A stretch of DNA of 64,000 bases from Pohlia nutans (lineage: Eukaryota; Streptophyta; Bryopsida; Bryales; Mniaceae). The translations under genes and the position numbers were made by a program. How positions within the stretch are numbered: the stretch's first letter is position 1; each line of letters begins with the position of its first letter. A model generated the notes under the pieces. The model did no database searches. It was not told where the DNA came from and was given only the letters and a program-made list of their open reading frames with translations. Shown here one piece after another: positions 11,408 to 23,194 of the stretch. The DNA is taken from the NCBI GenBank assembly GCA_022496805.1, contig CM040101.1, forward strand, positions 9,860,501-9,924,500, written 5' to 3'.

Positions 11408-12006
11408 CTCCTAAATGCCTACAGCCCTCTCCACATTTGGAGAATTGCAAAGTTGCATTATAAAATGCAACTAAGAGGGATATTTTGAACTTGATGTATG
11501 AATAAAAGTTTTACATTACGAATTTTAGATTCTATCTATACAGTTCGAACGATCTATGATTGCAAGATTTCACCAATATTTTGTATAAAATCTCAAACGT
11601 AAAATTCAAAATTCTTTTGTAATTTAATTACAACTAAGATATTGACAATTTGTGAATGAAATTTGTTGTGATGAATTGAAATGAAATACTCTAAGTGTAG
11701 TGATTTTTTATTTTTGGGGATTTTTTGATTGCTTAATTTTATGAGTTGATTTCTTCAAGAGAATCAAGACCATTTTTTATTCATTTTGAACTAAGATCTT
11801 ACAAGTTTTTGGTGGAAAACAGTGACATGAAATGAAACATAAAATTTTCACAAATCATCTCCTTTCTAATTGAATCACACACGCATGAAGTTATCTTGTT
11901 ATAGAATTTTTTAGTATTTTTTACATGCAAAAAGTACATGATGGGTGAGCAAACGAAATTCAATTCTGTACATCGATCAAAAAATGGTTGGTTAGGCAGT
12001 TAGGGG
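11408..12006 (+). mobile_element. 570-bp-family TTAA element
   Basis: TTAA at 11404-11407 and 12007-12010. The left end is CTCCTAAATGCC; the right end read inward is CCCCTAACTGCC. The interior shares with the copies at 14451, 15420 and 33059 the segments TTGCATTATAAAATGCAACT, ATGAATAAAAGTT and CAAATCATC. There is no coding capacity. Confidence 0.8.
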
Positions 12007-12010
12007 TTAA

Positions 12011-12587
12011 GTTACCAGCTCTTCATACATGATATTATGTTCTTTTTAGTTTTTAGAGAGGATCTTAAGAAGAATCTTGTATTATAGATTTATATTTGAT
12101 GTTGGCGAGGAAAAGAAATACATATTAATAGAAATGATGAACATTATATCATATTCACAGTCATAGCAAATTCAATTTTTATTTATCAAATTTTTATTTT
12201 ATTTTTGAAGATTTTAATTTTGATAATGTCATCATTTGCAAAAAAAATTCAAAAATTTATATTTCACTTTAAAAAATAATATTTTTTAAAACATGATTTT
12301 TCAAAAAGAATTATATTTGTAGAAAATTATTGACTACATGGTGATACTATTGGGGTACGGTCGTGGCAAACTCACTAAGAGAGAGTAAATGAAGAATTTG
12401 TGAATCATTGAAAAGTTGTTTATTAAGCAAAGTACTAAGTATTTTTTGTGATGTTTGTTTTAAGAGGATAGTGAGTGTTTGACGGGGTGTTAGACTCAAT
12501 AATAATACGAAAACTGGTGGAAACATGCTAGAACGACCTGGCTACTTTACACGTTGACAATGCGGTTTTTTGCAAAAATTTCAACTT

Positions 12588-12675
<88 letters not shown>

Positions 12676-13129
12676 ATGTGTGTGTGTGTGTGATTAGATC
12701 ATTCAAATTTTGATTTCAACTTGAAAGGAAACGTCAATTATAGGACATTCCGATCCATGATGTAACTAACCTCTGAAGACCCTTGGTGTCGCTAAGCAGT
12801 AAGCACTTAGAAGTTAGAACCACCTAGAATGAGAAATTTAGAAATAGGTAAAATGAAAATTTTGAAGATTTATTTTGAAAGAGGACCGACCATTATGACA
12901 TACGCTTATGTAGTTTTGATAATCATCTTAGAAGTAGATTGCAAGATTATAAGGTTTTAATTTTCTTTCTCCTATTATTTTTACCCCCGCCCATAATTGA
13001 AGAATTACAAATGTAGTAGATTGAGGTGTGAAAAAACGACAAATACACTGAAAATTTTGATTTGGTTTATTTGACATCCCGAAAAATAAAATAAAATAAA
13101 ATAAATCGAAGCTGGAAATGTCCGTAACA
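12011..13129. other. AT-rich intergenic DNA
   Basis: No gene seen. It contains the microsatellite listed separately and an AAAAT pentanucleotide run at about 13082-13106. Confidence 0.6.
12594..12691. repeat. Compound (AT)n(TG)n microsatellite
   Basis: About 69 bp of uninterrupted AT dinucleotides followed by about 29 bp of TG with one TA interruption. Confidence 0.95.
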
Positions 13130-13330
13130 TATTACAATGAACATCACGCGGAAAATTTCAAAAAGATTTTATGAATATTCCACAATATTCCAAAATATTA
13201 TATAATGTGATGAAAATATTTCAAAGATTCTAAAAATATTCCATTTAAATGTATTTAAACATTTTCCGTATTTATTATATAGTGTTTATGGCATAGTAAT
13301 GACACCCTAGCTTAAAAATGCCCCTATCAT
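13130..13330. repeat. Dispersed repeat, copy 1
   Basis: Similar to 18100-18330. Shared parts are the dense ATTCCAAAATATT motifs, ATTATATAGTGTT, and the right-hand GACACCCTAG / GACGCCCTAG followed by a C-rich hexanucleotide. Same orientation in both copies; ends unresolved. Confidence 0.6.
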
Positions 13331-13400
13331 TGGTTGAGAAGTTTTTGTATGCACTAGGGACCATCAAAAACGAAGGCAATGCCTCCTGAATTTGATAACT

Positions 13401-13737
13401 ACACAGAATGGCATATTTAGTGTCCCAAGACACTATTTCTCAACCCGGGCACTATTTAATTTTAGGAAGATATAGTGTCCTTGTAAAAAAAAAAAAAATG
13501 TAGTGTTCCAATCCAAGTTCCAATAACATATGGCAACTTTATAATAAATATGGCATACCACCTCATATCACTCTCATTATTTACTTAGAGAGAACATGGC
13601 ACTCTCAATGAAAGTGGAAATGATAAGTGGCAAACTCCTATGTAGCATGTAAGAACACTATTTCTCTTTACCTTTGAACGAATTGTGGTAAAAGACATCA
13701 ATTCTCCCCGGGCACTAAATACGCCATCAGTGTAGTT
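13401..13737. mobile_element. MITE with CTACAC...TATTTAGTG termini, copy 1
   Basis: The left end reads CTACACAGAATGGCATATTT; the right end read inward is CTACACTGATGGCGTATTTA. This gives imperfect inverted repeats of about 27 bp ending in AGTGTCC or AGTGCCC. The right half (AATGAAAGTGG, GACAAACTCCTATGTA, AAGACATCAATTCTC) recurs at 25890-26106. There is no coding capacity. Confidence 0.7.
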
Positions 13738-14450
13738 TATAGATGATCATTTGTAAGTATGAGTTACACCATTGGAAAGATTAAATGAAGAACTATTCAA
13801 AAAAAGTTATATATTAAAAAATGTGGCATCATACTCCAATACACCAACAACTGTAACATTGTGGTCTCTTGGACATTAGGGGCTAAATTTTGAGGTGTTA
13901 TAAATTTGCTCTTGTGCCATACAATTGTTGATTTCATATAAATTATGAAAAAGACGGTTCTTTAACATCAAGCATTTAAGACTTTGAGCACTTTAGTAAA
14001 TTCATATATTATGTTTTTTTATCACAAGACATGTCCCTTCAAATTCTCTTCTTTTTAATTCACTCCATATGTCATTGAACTTTGAAGTTGCACCAATGTG
14101 ACCAATTGACCGTACGGTGGAAATTAGGCTTGAAAACATAATTTTGCAAAATAGATAAGGATGATGCCATGATGGTAACCACTATCAATTCTCGGGGAGG
14201 TTCACTATGTATATTTTACTAAGTACTTGAGATAATCATGTATTTCACATGGGAGTATTAATTTTTGTTTTAAATTTTTTTTATCACACTACTATTATGT
14301 AATTGTGTAATATGCATCATTTCTTTGTATGTTACTTTTTTAACTTGACGTAAATGTCATTATATATTAGAATAAATGTAATACAAATTTTCTATGCACA
14401 CCACGTTTTATAATTTTTTAGAAACAAACTCAAAAAAGAGCATACATTAA

Positions 14451-15019
14451 CCCCTAACTGCCTGAGCGTCCATTTTTTGGACAATGTACGGATTTCATCC
14501 ATAATTTCTCATCCGTCATGCACTTTTTGCAGTGTGGAATTTTTATTGTAGATTCTATGGGAAGTTAGCTTCATGCATATGTGATCTGATTAGAAAGGGG
14601 ATGATTTGTGAAATTTTTATGCCTCATTTTATATTGTAGTGATTCACCCAAAATTTTGAAGATTTCAGTGTATAAGTGCTCTAAAAAAAGTCAACTCATA
14701 AAATTAAGCAACCAAAAAATCTCCAAAAATCACTACACTTAGAGTATTACATTTCAACCAATCACAAAAAAATTCATCTGTAGATTGTCAATATCTTATT
14801 CGTAATTGAATTACAAAATAATTTTGAATTTCACGTTTCAAATTTTATACAAAATTATTGGTGATAGCAATCATAGATCTAACCGTATGGATAGAACCTA
14901 AAATTCATAATGTACAACTTTTATTCATATATCAAGTTCAAAATATCTATGTAGGTTGCATTTTATAATGCATCTTTGCAAAACTGCCGAATTTGGAGAG
15001 GGCTCTAGGCATTTAGGGG
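14451..15019 (-). mobile_element. 570-bp-family TTAA element, inverted
   Basis: TTAA at 14447-14450 and 15020-15023. Ends are CCCCTAACTGCC (left) and, read inward from the right, CCCCTAAATGCC. Its order is reversed relative to 11408-12006, 15420-15979 and 33059-33623. The left subterminal region carries GTCCATTTTTTGGAC, an interrupted palindrome. Confidence 0.85.
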
Positions 15020-15023
15020 TTAA

Positions 15024-15415
15024 GCGTTATCTTCATTTAGAGTGTAAGCATTCTCATAACTTTCAAAGGTCATCATCATTGAAGTTATAAACATCTCTAT
15101 ATCTACCCATTTACTATCTGTGACGTCATATTTAAAATATAAATGACCTTGTGTCTTTGAAAAATAATTCAACTACACCATAACTCTTGCAGACGGCTTA
15201 TTAAGCAAGTCTATTGGATGATGTGCTATCCCCCACTTGATCCGTGCCTTTAATTCTCTTCATTCGCCGAATTCTTCCTAACGACCAAGAACGCACATCA
15301 ACTCCATTAGTAAATAGTACAACCACACCTTTATGACTCATTTTTTTCTCATCAAAGTCCCCTCATCAAGATCCTAAGAATTCATTTCTAAGGTCTTCAC
15401 ATCCTTTAGCCCCTA
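15024..15415. other. Spacer between two TTAA elements
   Basis: AT-rich, no gene or structure recognised. Confidence 0.5.
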
Positions 15416-15419
15416 AACG

Positions 15420-15979
15420 TCCTCACCTTCTCCAAATTTGGCAGTTTTGCAAAGATGCATTATAAAATACAACTAAAAGGGATATTTGGAACCTGATGTA
15501 TGAATAAAAGTTGTACATTATAAATTTTAGATTCTATCCGTACGGTTAGATCTACGATTGCTATCACCAATACTTTTGTATAAAATTTGAAACTCAAAAT
15601 TCAAATTCTTTTGTAATTTGATTACGAATAAGATATTGATAATTTAATAATGAAATTTGTTGTGATGGGTTGAAATGTAATACTCTAACTTTAGTGATTT
15701 TGGAGATTTTTTTGTTGCTTGATTTTATGAGTTGACTTTTTCAAGACCACTTTTACACTGAAATGTACAAAAAAATTGGTGGAACAATGTGGCATGAAAT
15801 GAGGCATGAAATTTTCACAAATCATCCCCTTTTTAATTGGATCACACAGTCATGCATGAAGCTAACTTCCCATAAAAAATTCGGTAAAAAATCCACACTA
15901 CAAAAAGTGCATGATGGATGAAAAAACGGAGTTCAAATCTATTCATCGTCCAAAATCTAGACAGTTGGAGGTTTAGGGG
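15420..15979 (+). mobile_element. 570-bp-family TTAA element
   Basis: The left flank is TTAG (15416-15419, one mismatch from TTAA); the right TTAA is at 15980-15983. The left end is CCCCTAAACGTCC; the right end read inward is CCCCTAAACCTCC. It is closely similar over its length to 33059-33623. Confidence 0.85.
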
Positions 15980-16571
15980 TTAACTAATGACTCATTGATA
16001 CATATTCTATGTATCTTCATAATAATATTAGAGTTATCCGCAAAGTACCCCAAACCTTGGGTTTGTAACCTCTAAATTGAAAAGCACAGGGTCGCCGATG
16101 CCACTGGCAGGGTTTCACTGTAGACCAGAAATAGAACTCAGGAAAGACTCAATTCAGCCGTCAAGAATTCTTAAACACTAGTTTTGTCCTGGCTTTTACT
16201 CGACGCCAATTACTGGACGTCAAGTCAAGTCACAAGTTCTTTGTGTGGTGGTGTCAGGGACGTTGGTTGTGAATTGAGGGACGTTGGTTGATGGGAGGGA
16301 CTTGGATTTCGAAGTTAGATCTCAGATCTAAATGAGGGAGGTAGTGGTAGTAAGCAGAGATTTGTGCCATCTGTGGAGATTTTTTTTTTGGGAGATTTGT
16401 ACCATTTGTGGCAACTGACACCTCCATAAAACACTCAAACCCTGAGTTTATTTTACATGATTACTTTGCGGCTACACTCAAATACAGTTTAGATTTTCTT
16501 TTCCATGAAAAAAGGAGGGCAAAAGACCAGTTCCCTTTACAAATAACTCTATTATCTCCCTTGTATTACTT

Positions 16572-16579
16572 TGAAAAAA

Positions 16580-16671
<92 letters not shown>
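16572..16671. repeat. Compound A(n)-(CA)n-(TA)n microsatellite
   Basis: A run of about 22 A, then about 13 CA units, then about 24 TA units. It falls inside an ORF at 16408-16737 that is an artefact of the repeat. Confidence 0.95.
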
Positions 16672-16674
<3 letters not shown>

Positions 16675-16739
16675 CCTACACTTTTTTCATTAGCCTATTT
16701 GAATAATTATGCCTCCTATTTTATACATCACATATAAAT

Positions 16740-18560
16740 CTAATAAATGGTCATAGGTATTAATCTTTGGTTTTAGATTCTTAAAATCAGCTTCAAATAG
16801 TACTAGGAATTTCAAAAATTCAAAAGTAAAAAAAGACACAAAAGCCCTTTTTTACACTCACTTGTTTTTAAAAAATTGCCCATCAAAATGAAGATTTTTT
16901 ATTTGGATTACAAATCTCAAATCGATTGGAAGTATGATGTAAACATTTTAGGCAAAAAACAACTCTTATAAAAGAAAAAGATAAAAAATTGTGTATTGAG
17001 TATTTTTAGCAACAATTCTAAAGTAAAGAATTGAATGAAGTACTATTTTATTTAGAAAAAGTGAAAAAAATACATTAACGTAAAAACTTTGATGCATATT
17101 ATTCATAAAAAATCTTTTCACTTATTCTCTTCAAAATTTATTTTTGTTTTTATTTTGAATGACAAATCATAAATATAATTTAAAATTCAATATCATTTAC
17201 TCCATAGGTTGGAATTGTGTGAAAATATAGTGAGTTTTGCTAATCTTGTCACAATTACAATAACCCAATTGGGAGCCCAACCTATAATAAATCTCACATG
17301 TAGAAAAAAAATTCTTCTTCATTTTTTACAATAATTTTTGAAAAAAAAAAAAAAAAAAAAAAAAAAACTTTGAAATTTATAAAAATCCCACATCATACCG
17401 AGCCTCATAGGTCCTAATTGTGTAAAAACTTCACAATGCACACCCCCTCTTTGTGTACGTTTATAGTATCAATTACACTGCCATATACTCCACAATTTAT
17501 GTTAAATCTCGTTTTTAGGAAAAAAATAAAAATAAAAAAATCTTAATTTTTTTCTAAATATGTTTCCTGAAATTTAATATCTTTTGTTCTATCAATCAAA
17601 ATTGTGTAAATTTTTTGATACTTACATCTTGTTCTTGAATGTTGTTTAATCCCTATAAGATCATGCTCATCCCTAAAATTTTATCACTTTCTTGTGATGG
17701 GTTCAAGAATGCATTTCTATCTCTCAATAAAAGTTCATGTAGAAAACTTCACCATTGAAGCACAAAGAGGATTTAGTCGTGAGATCGTATATCAATTTTC
17801 AGAACAATCAACTGTATATATTGCATGATTATAAGATTTGATCATTAAATTTCTTTCTGAAATTTTTTGAGCAAAATCAACAAGATATTCACTATAATCA
17901 TTCTTATAAATTCTAGAATCATGATTAACGTTTGAAATTTCAAGAGCATACAAAGATGTATTGTATCTCTAATGCTCACAAAAAATGGTTTTCTAAAACT
18001 GAATACAACAACTATGATTGATTTTGAAAGATTTATGTTTGGAAGAAGTGACTTGTTAGTGACTCGTTGAGTTGATGTTTGTGATCGTTATTAATTTTTG
18101 CATCGCATAAGATGTGTAAAGATTTCCAAAAAAAATTGGAACATTCCAAAATATTTCAAAATATTATTAAATATGTAGAAAAGATTTGGAATATTCTTAA
18201 ATATTCCATTTTTTAAATAAACAAATTGTAATTATTATATAGTGTTAATGATGCAGTAATGGTAAATGTTTTACATATTGTACACTTTCTTTTTTGACAA
18301 ATTTGACGCCCTAGTGTGAAAACGCCCCCCAGGTCATCAACCTCCCTAACTATCATGTCTCAAATTCACCTACATTGACGTTGTAGTTTTGTTTTGATGA
18401 ATCGATCAACGTAATTGCAAATCTTGAAGATTGAATTTTTGTGTTCTCGTAACGAACATGTGTAATTCTTTAATTAACATTGAGTTAGAATTATAGAATC
18501 CAAATAAGTTACTAAAGTAATGAAATTATTCTTAGACACAATGAGTCTTCTTGGTATTTT
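16740..18560. other. AT-rich intergenic DNA
   Basis: No gene. It includes a 27-bp A run near 17340, a one-ended TTTAATCCCTATAAGATC motif near 17646 that might be a decayed partner of the GGGGTTAA end at 18566, and the dispersed repeat copy at 18100-18330. Confidence 0.5.
18100..18330. repeat. Dispersed repeat, copy 2
   Basis: Counterpart of 13130-13330 (ATTCCAAAATATTTC, ATTATATAGTGTTAATG, GACGCCCTAG). Confidence 0.6.
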
Positions 18561-18578
18561 AGGGGTTAACAATATTAA

Positions 18579-18740
18579 CCCTTTGACGCGCATGCGTCCA
18601 TATAATGAACAACAAACAGATTGCAACCTTTCTCAACACTACATTCTGTACAGTTTTTCATCCATTCAAATTTCTCTTGGTTCTTGTGCTAGTTGACTAT
18701 CATTTGTATGGATCATTATTTTATGATTATTAATTAGGGT
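18579..18740 (+). mobile_element. One end of a TTAA element of the 54535 family
   Basis: TTAA 18575-18578 followed by CCCTTTGACGCGCATGCGTCC. The next 150 bp are the reverse complement of the right part of 54535-55113, including the CTTGTGCTAGTTGACTATCA segment. The opposite end is not found. Only 5 bp to the left lies GGGGTTAA, the right end of another TTAA element (TTAA 18566-18569). Confidence 0.65.
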
Positions 18741-19039
18741 ACAAATTAAAAGAAATAAAATGAAACAAAATCTATGCCTTCATGTATAGACTAGTATTGT
18801 ATGTGTCCTTGCAACAACTTCAAAGGTCCAAGTCGTGCCACTAGTGAAGCTTAGACTAATAGTTTAAAACCCATTTGTTACCACTTTGAGATGACCTTAA
18901 CTCAATGGTACAAATAAGAATGCGATGATGATATGAAATTGGAAAGATCATAAAGTATAAGAAAAAATATTGGACTGATTTATAACATTTTGAGGAGCTT
19001 TGGAAAAGAAAGTCATATTCTTTTTATGCACAATCTTAA

Positions 19040-19806
19040 TCCAGCCATGTTTTGAGAAACCACATATTTTGGTGATTTAGTTTTTAAAACTTTCTTTGTT
19101 GAAATTAAGGATATTATTAACAGTATTTAACCGTATAAATATAAGCATAGCTCAATCAAACAAGTGTCGGTTATACCTTGGTAAGATTGGACCGTTGGAT
19201 TGGAAGATCATAGTGATTCTTTGAACCATATAATACACACTCAAAACCGTGAATTCAAAATTAAATAGAATTTGGGTTCAATTTTCAAAAATGAAAGTCA
19301 AGCTATTCAGTATTGAACTATGTCAACACCTCTCCATTGTAATTTTTCATGTCAAGAACTCACACATAATTATTGTGAATTTTATAAGTAAGAGTGACTT
19401 ATCCATATATGGTTTAGGACATAAGTTTATATGATAAAATATAAAAGGAGTTGGTACATTGATCAAGATCGGAATACATACACTAGCGGAACATGAATAA
19501 AAGAACACGACCAAAAAATGAAAGAAGATAACAAACTTCCAAACACAAGAAGTACCTCATAGTACATGTGTTGTATTTGTCTATATTTGCTGTATTTTGA
19601 GGTATTTGTAATATTTTGGTGTTTTGTAGATAAGTGTTTTGATAGCTACACAAATCCAAATCCAAATTTTATTTTTGAAATATGTGCGTGAGACAAAACC
19701 CCACGTCTGAACTTCAAACATTGATGCTTGGTTTGGAGTAGATCTTACGGTAGGTTGCAAAAACATGCCTCTGCAACCACAATGTGGTTGCGTGGGCTGT
19801 AAAGGT
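19040..19806 (-). mobile_element. TTAA element, same family as 33693-35682
   Basis: TTAA at 19036-19039 and 19807-19810. Its reverse complement matches the outer parts of 33693-35682, including AACCACATTGTGGTT near the end. At 19298-19301 it has TCAA where the 33693 copy carries a nested 1.2-kb TTAA element, so it serves as the related empty site. Confidence 0.8.
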
Positions 19807-20055
19807 TTAAGCTTGTCACAAGAGAGGCACCCAAAAGGCTACAAGAAAAAGATCAGCTATGGCCACACACTAAATGTCATGCATGCTCTCTGTTGTAAAT
19901 GTCAGACTTTTGTCTTCTTTTCTTGGGTACCAATGTACAGTGGAGAAGGGAGAGTTCTCAACTGCTAAAGAATATCATGTTCTGAATCAAATTTCCAAAT
20001 CAAATGTAGGGAAAAAAAAAAAAAAACAGTAAAAACAAAACCCTACCGAATAGTA

Positions 20056-22323
20056 TCATGAAGAGCTTCCATGATGATGCCTCTCCACATGGTTCACTAA
20101 TTGGATTGGATCCCGAAACTTCATACCACATTTGGGACAGACGTCCAGCATTTCTCCAGAAGGAGCTTCGTGCATAGCCTCCACGTGTTTGATCAACTGT
20201 GCAACAGTGGCAAACCGAGCTCGACATTGAGGACATTCTTCTATTTTTGGTACCTGTCCTCTTGATTCCTGTGAAGGCGTTTGTCTTCCTGATGAATTCC
20301 CTGAGCTTGTCAATCCCAGTTTGCTCATTCCTGCCTCCACTGAAGAATAGAGCCCTGCAATGATCCCTGGTTGGCTAGACGATGCAGCTCCATTTGCAGG
20401 CCTTGCCTTTGCAGCCTTGCCGTTCGATTGTGCTGATGTTGTTGTTGTTGTTGTTCTCTCCTTGAAGCTTTTCATAAACATATTACCATAGTGGCTAATG
20501 CTTCGATTACTACTACTGCTACTGTTAGCCTTTCGAAACTCTTCACAGCCGTGGTCTGGCCCAAACCGATGCTTCACACACACGTCCCTCTTGCACTCGT
20601 TACACAACACTTTGTTGGAAAACACCAGAATCTCCTTGCACCCTCGAACAGGACATCTGCAAAAGGAAGCTCGTATCAGCATTCAAGAAGAAAGAAGAAA
20701 GAAGAAGAGTGACGTTGGCCAAAAGACCATCGTGAATAAAGAGTTGTTCGGGTAGTTCTATTATCTATGCCACATGGATATATAATCTACCCTCCATACA
20801 ATGACACTCCATAATGTAACGATAATATTGTTTCAAGCAATACACATGTGATAAGTCATTTCTGTGACTAACCCATGCCTGCCACCTTGAAGGTAGGGCT
20901 TCCCAAACATGTCATAAAGGGAGGGACAACTGTAGAAAGTAAGTGCTATCAGCATTCAACTTCAAGAGAACTGACAACTAAACCCGTAAAACGTATGAAC
21001 TTTAGACACATTTTCAAGCCAATCTTCAGGACAGGAGTAGTATAGAGGACCCTTCATGCAGATCCAGCATTCTGTAGGGTATCCAAGGCAATGAAGCTCT
21101 ATCTAGACTCCAATGTATTCATAAAAACCAATAAGATTATTCCCTAGAGGACCCCATTTTGTAAAAAAATTATTTGATCCTAAACAAGACAACCTGCATA
21201 GCTGTTTTGACTTTATTGCAAACCCTAATCCCGATGTTCTCTTACATTTAAGATTTATGAGGGTCTTTGAAGAGACCCCTGAACGGTCCTTCAAAGCATA
21301 GAGGAAGAAACCGTATAATATGTCAGGTTTCCTCTGGGTCCTCGAACTAGACAGTAATCATATCCAACTCTTCAGTGCATACATTTGACATGAAGGAATT
21401 AGGCTCTTTTGATACTAAGGCCTTGGTAAAAAGAAACTGTTGAATGAGATTTACTTGTTACCTGGGTTTTTTAGTGGCCTTGTCATAATTGCTGGGATCA
21501 CAATTCGTCTGAACATGGCGCTCCCATGTGACATTCTCATCCTCATTGGGTACAGTCCGAATAGACTTGTGGCACACAGGACACACTATCACCGTCACAT
21601 CCTGGTCGTTTGCATTAGGGCAATTGTGATTTTTGTATTGACGATGTTCCAAGCAAAAAACCTGCAACAAATATGAATTTCCCCGTTAGAAAAATACTAA
21701 ACCTAAACAGATCCCACTTGCAACAACTGATATCATATTTCAAACTGATTGCAACATCCCTTGTCAGACACCCAAAATCACAATAGCACCACCCTAAAAT
21801 CTTGACTACACCACCTCAATATCTTATTGAGTGATCATCTCAGAATACCTATCAATAAAACCTTGAACCTTCATAACATCCAAATGATACATTAACGCTC
21901 TATCATTTGACCATTCTAATAGTAGTACCTATACTCAGTAGCAATTTCGGGTGTACCTATCTTACCAGATTATTGTATGGATGAGGTGAAAACAACAACA
22001 ATTGCATGATCATGCATAATCTGAGGTTCGATTCACAATTCAAACACCATCGGTTTCTAATAAGAAATAGGGCTACAGAGGCTGCACGAGCTCAATAGAG
22101 AAAGAAGAAACTCACAAGCCAAGGGAAGTCGATTACAAAACAAGCGTGAAGCCCTACCGACTAGGTTTCCAATGGCGACGACAAAGGGAGGGAAGGGGAA
22201 CTATCAAAAACCTAATCGACGGACCTTGCGGCAGGCGTTGCAGGTGAAGGGCAGGAAGTCGAGCTGGTGGCAATCCGGTCGCGAGCAATGCTGTCCAAGA
22301 TCGGGTATCGCCGGAGTCCCCAT
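20056..22323 (-). CDS. SAP11-like: AN1/C2H2 zinc finger stress-associated protein (SAP11-like)
   Basis: Three exons on the minus strand: 22323-22225, 21661-21462 and 20656-20056 (stop TGA 20056-20058), giving about 299 residues. The start [13 protein letters not shown] closely follows the SAP11-type N-terminus. The first AN1 finger uses Cys13, 18, 28, 31, 36, His39/45 and Cys47 and spans intron 1. The second AN1 finger has Cys101, 106, 118, 121, 126, His129/135 and Cys137. Two C2H2 fingers lie near 241-262 and 273-294. A Ser/Thr-rich linker with a six-Thr run separates AN1 and C2H2 parts. Intron junctions are AAG|GTCCGT...GCAG|GTT and CCCAG|GTAACA...GCAG|ATG. Arabidopsis relatives are about 280 residues, so the length fits. 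Such proteins are linked to stress responses and ubiquitin-related interactions; that role is inferred from the family. Confidence 0.93.
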
Positions 22324-22760
22324 CCTTTCGCTCCACGCAACCTCCGAGGTTCGACACCAAGCTCACCTCCTCCACAAATTCAAACCTAATTCGAATTCAA
22401 ACTGCGCCACTACTTCAGCTTGTTCTTTATCCTCGATTCGGAGGCTCATATTCCTTCACCATCACGCCCGTGCTGCTGCAAACAGTGCAAGGAAATCACA
22501 AACGAAACTGATCGGTCGGGGCTCTGTTCCGATCGGTTGTGAAAGAAGAAAATTCGGGGCTCCTTCAACACCCACGCATCTGCACCGACACCGGGGAGGC
22601 TCGTCACTGTGACGGAGCTTCTGGAAACACCGAAGATTCAAAACCGCGTCTCGGGAGTCCGTCCTCGGGAAGGACGGATGATCCCTTCCATTTACAAAAT
22701 TTTGGCATTTTTTTCTAGTTTTTTTTTTCCACGTTCTGCTGTTCACCTACAGACTGTATG
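22324..22760 (-). promoter_or_regulatory. Leader and promoter region of the SAP11-like gene
   Basis: A GC-richer stretch immediately upstream of the minus-strand ATG. It contains a TGACG motif near 22610 and no coherent protein family in any frame. The 94-codon minus-strand frame at 22746-22462 is probably leader sequence rather than a gene. Confidence 0.45.
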
Positions 22761-23194
22761 GGGCAGTTCAGTTGAGATTTGAGGTGCTTCTTCGTTGAGA
22801 TTGATTTCAACTGTAGGCCGCAGAGGGAGACTCAGTTGAACTGCGGAGAATAATATTCAATTGTGGTCCCCACAAGGGAAAAAATTTATCTACTGTGGTC
22901 CCCCCACATCACAGTTGAAAATTACACTACTTCACTTAACGGTGCCTCCCCCCACCGTTGAGTGAAGTCTCTTACGATCTTTTGCCCTGTGAGCATAAAA
23001 TTGTCTCACTAATTAATAATTGCAATTGAATGATATTTTTTTGAATTAAAGGTTTAAAGGTGCATTGATGGATTATGATTTCTCATCCATCTCTTTATTT
23101 TCAACTAGTTTTCTTGTGCAACCTATACCATTAAAACGAACTCACGTGATTATTAATCTTAGCTTTAAGTGCACTCCCCAAGGTAGTGAACCTA

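Noticed and set aside
12594..12691. AT/TG tract as cruciform regulatory element
   Set aside because: An ordinary compound microsatellite; no flanking structure supports a special role.
16408..16737. 109-codon ORF containing Lys, His-Thr and Ile-Tyr runs
   Set aside because: Produced by a compound A/CA/TA microsatellite, not a protein gene.
22462..22746. 94-codon minus-strand ORF upstream of the SAP11-like gene
   Set aside because: No family resemblance; position fits leader or promoter of the adjacent gene.
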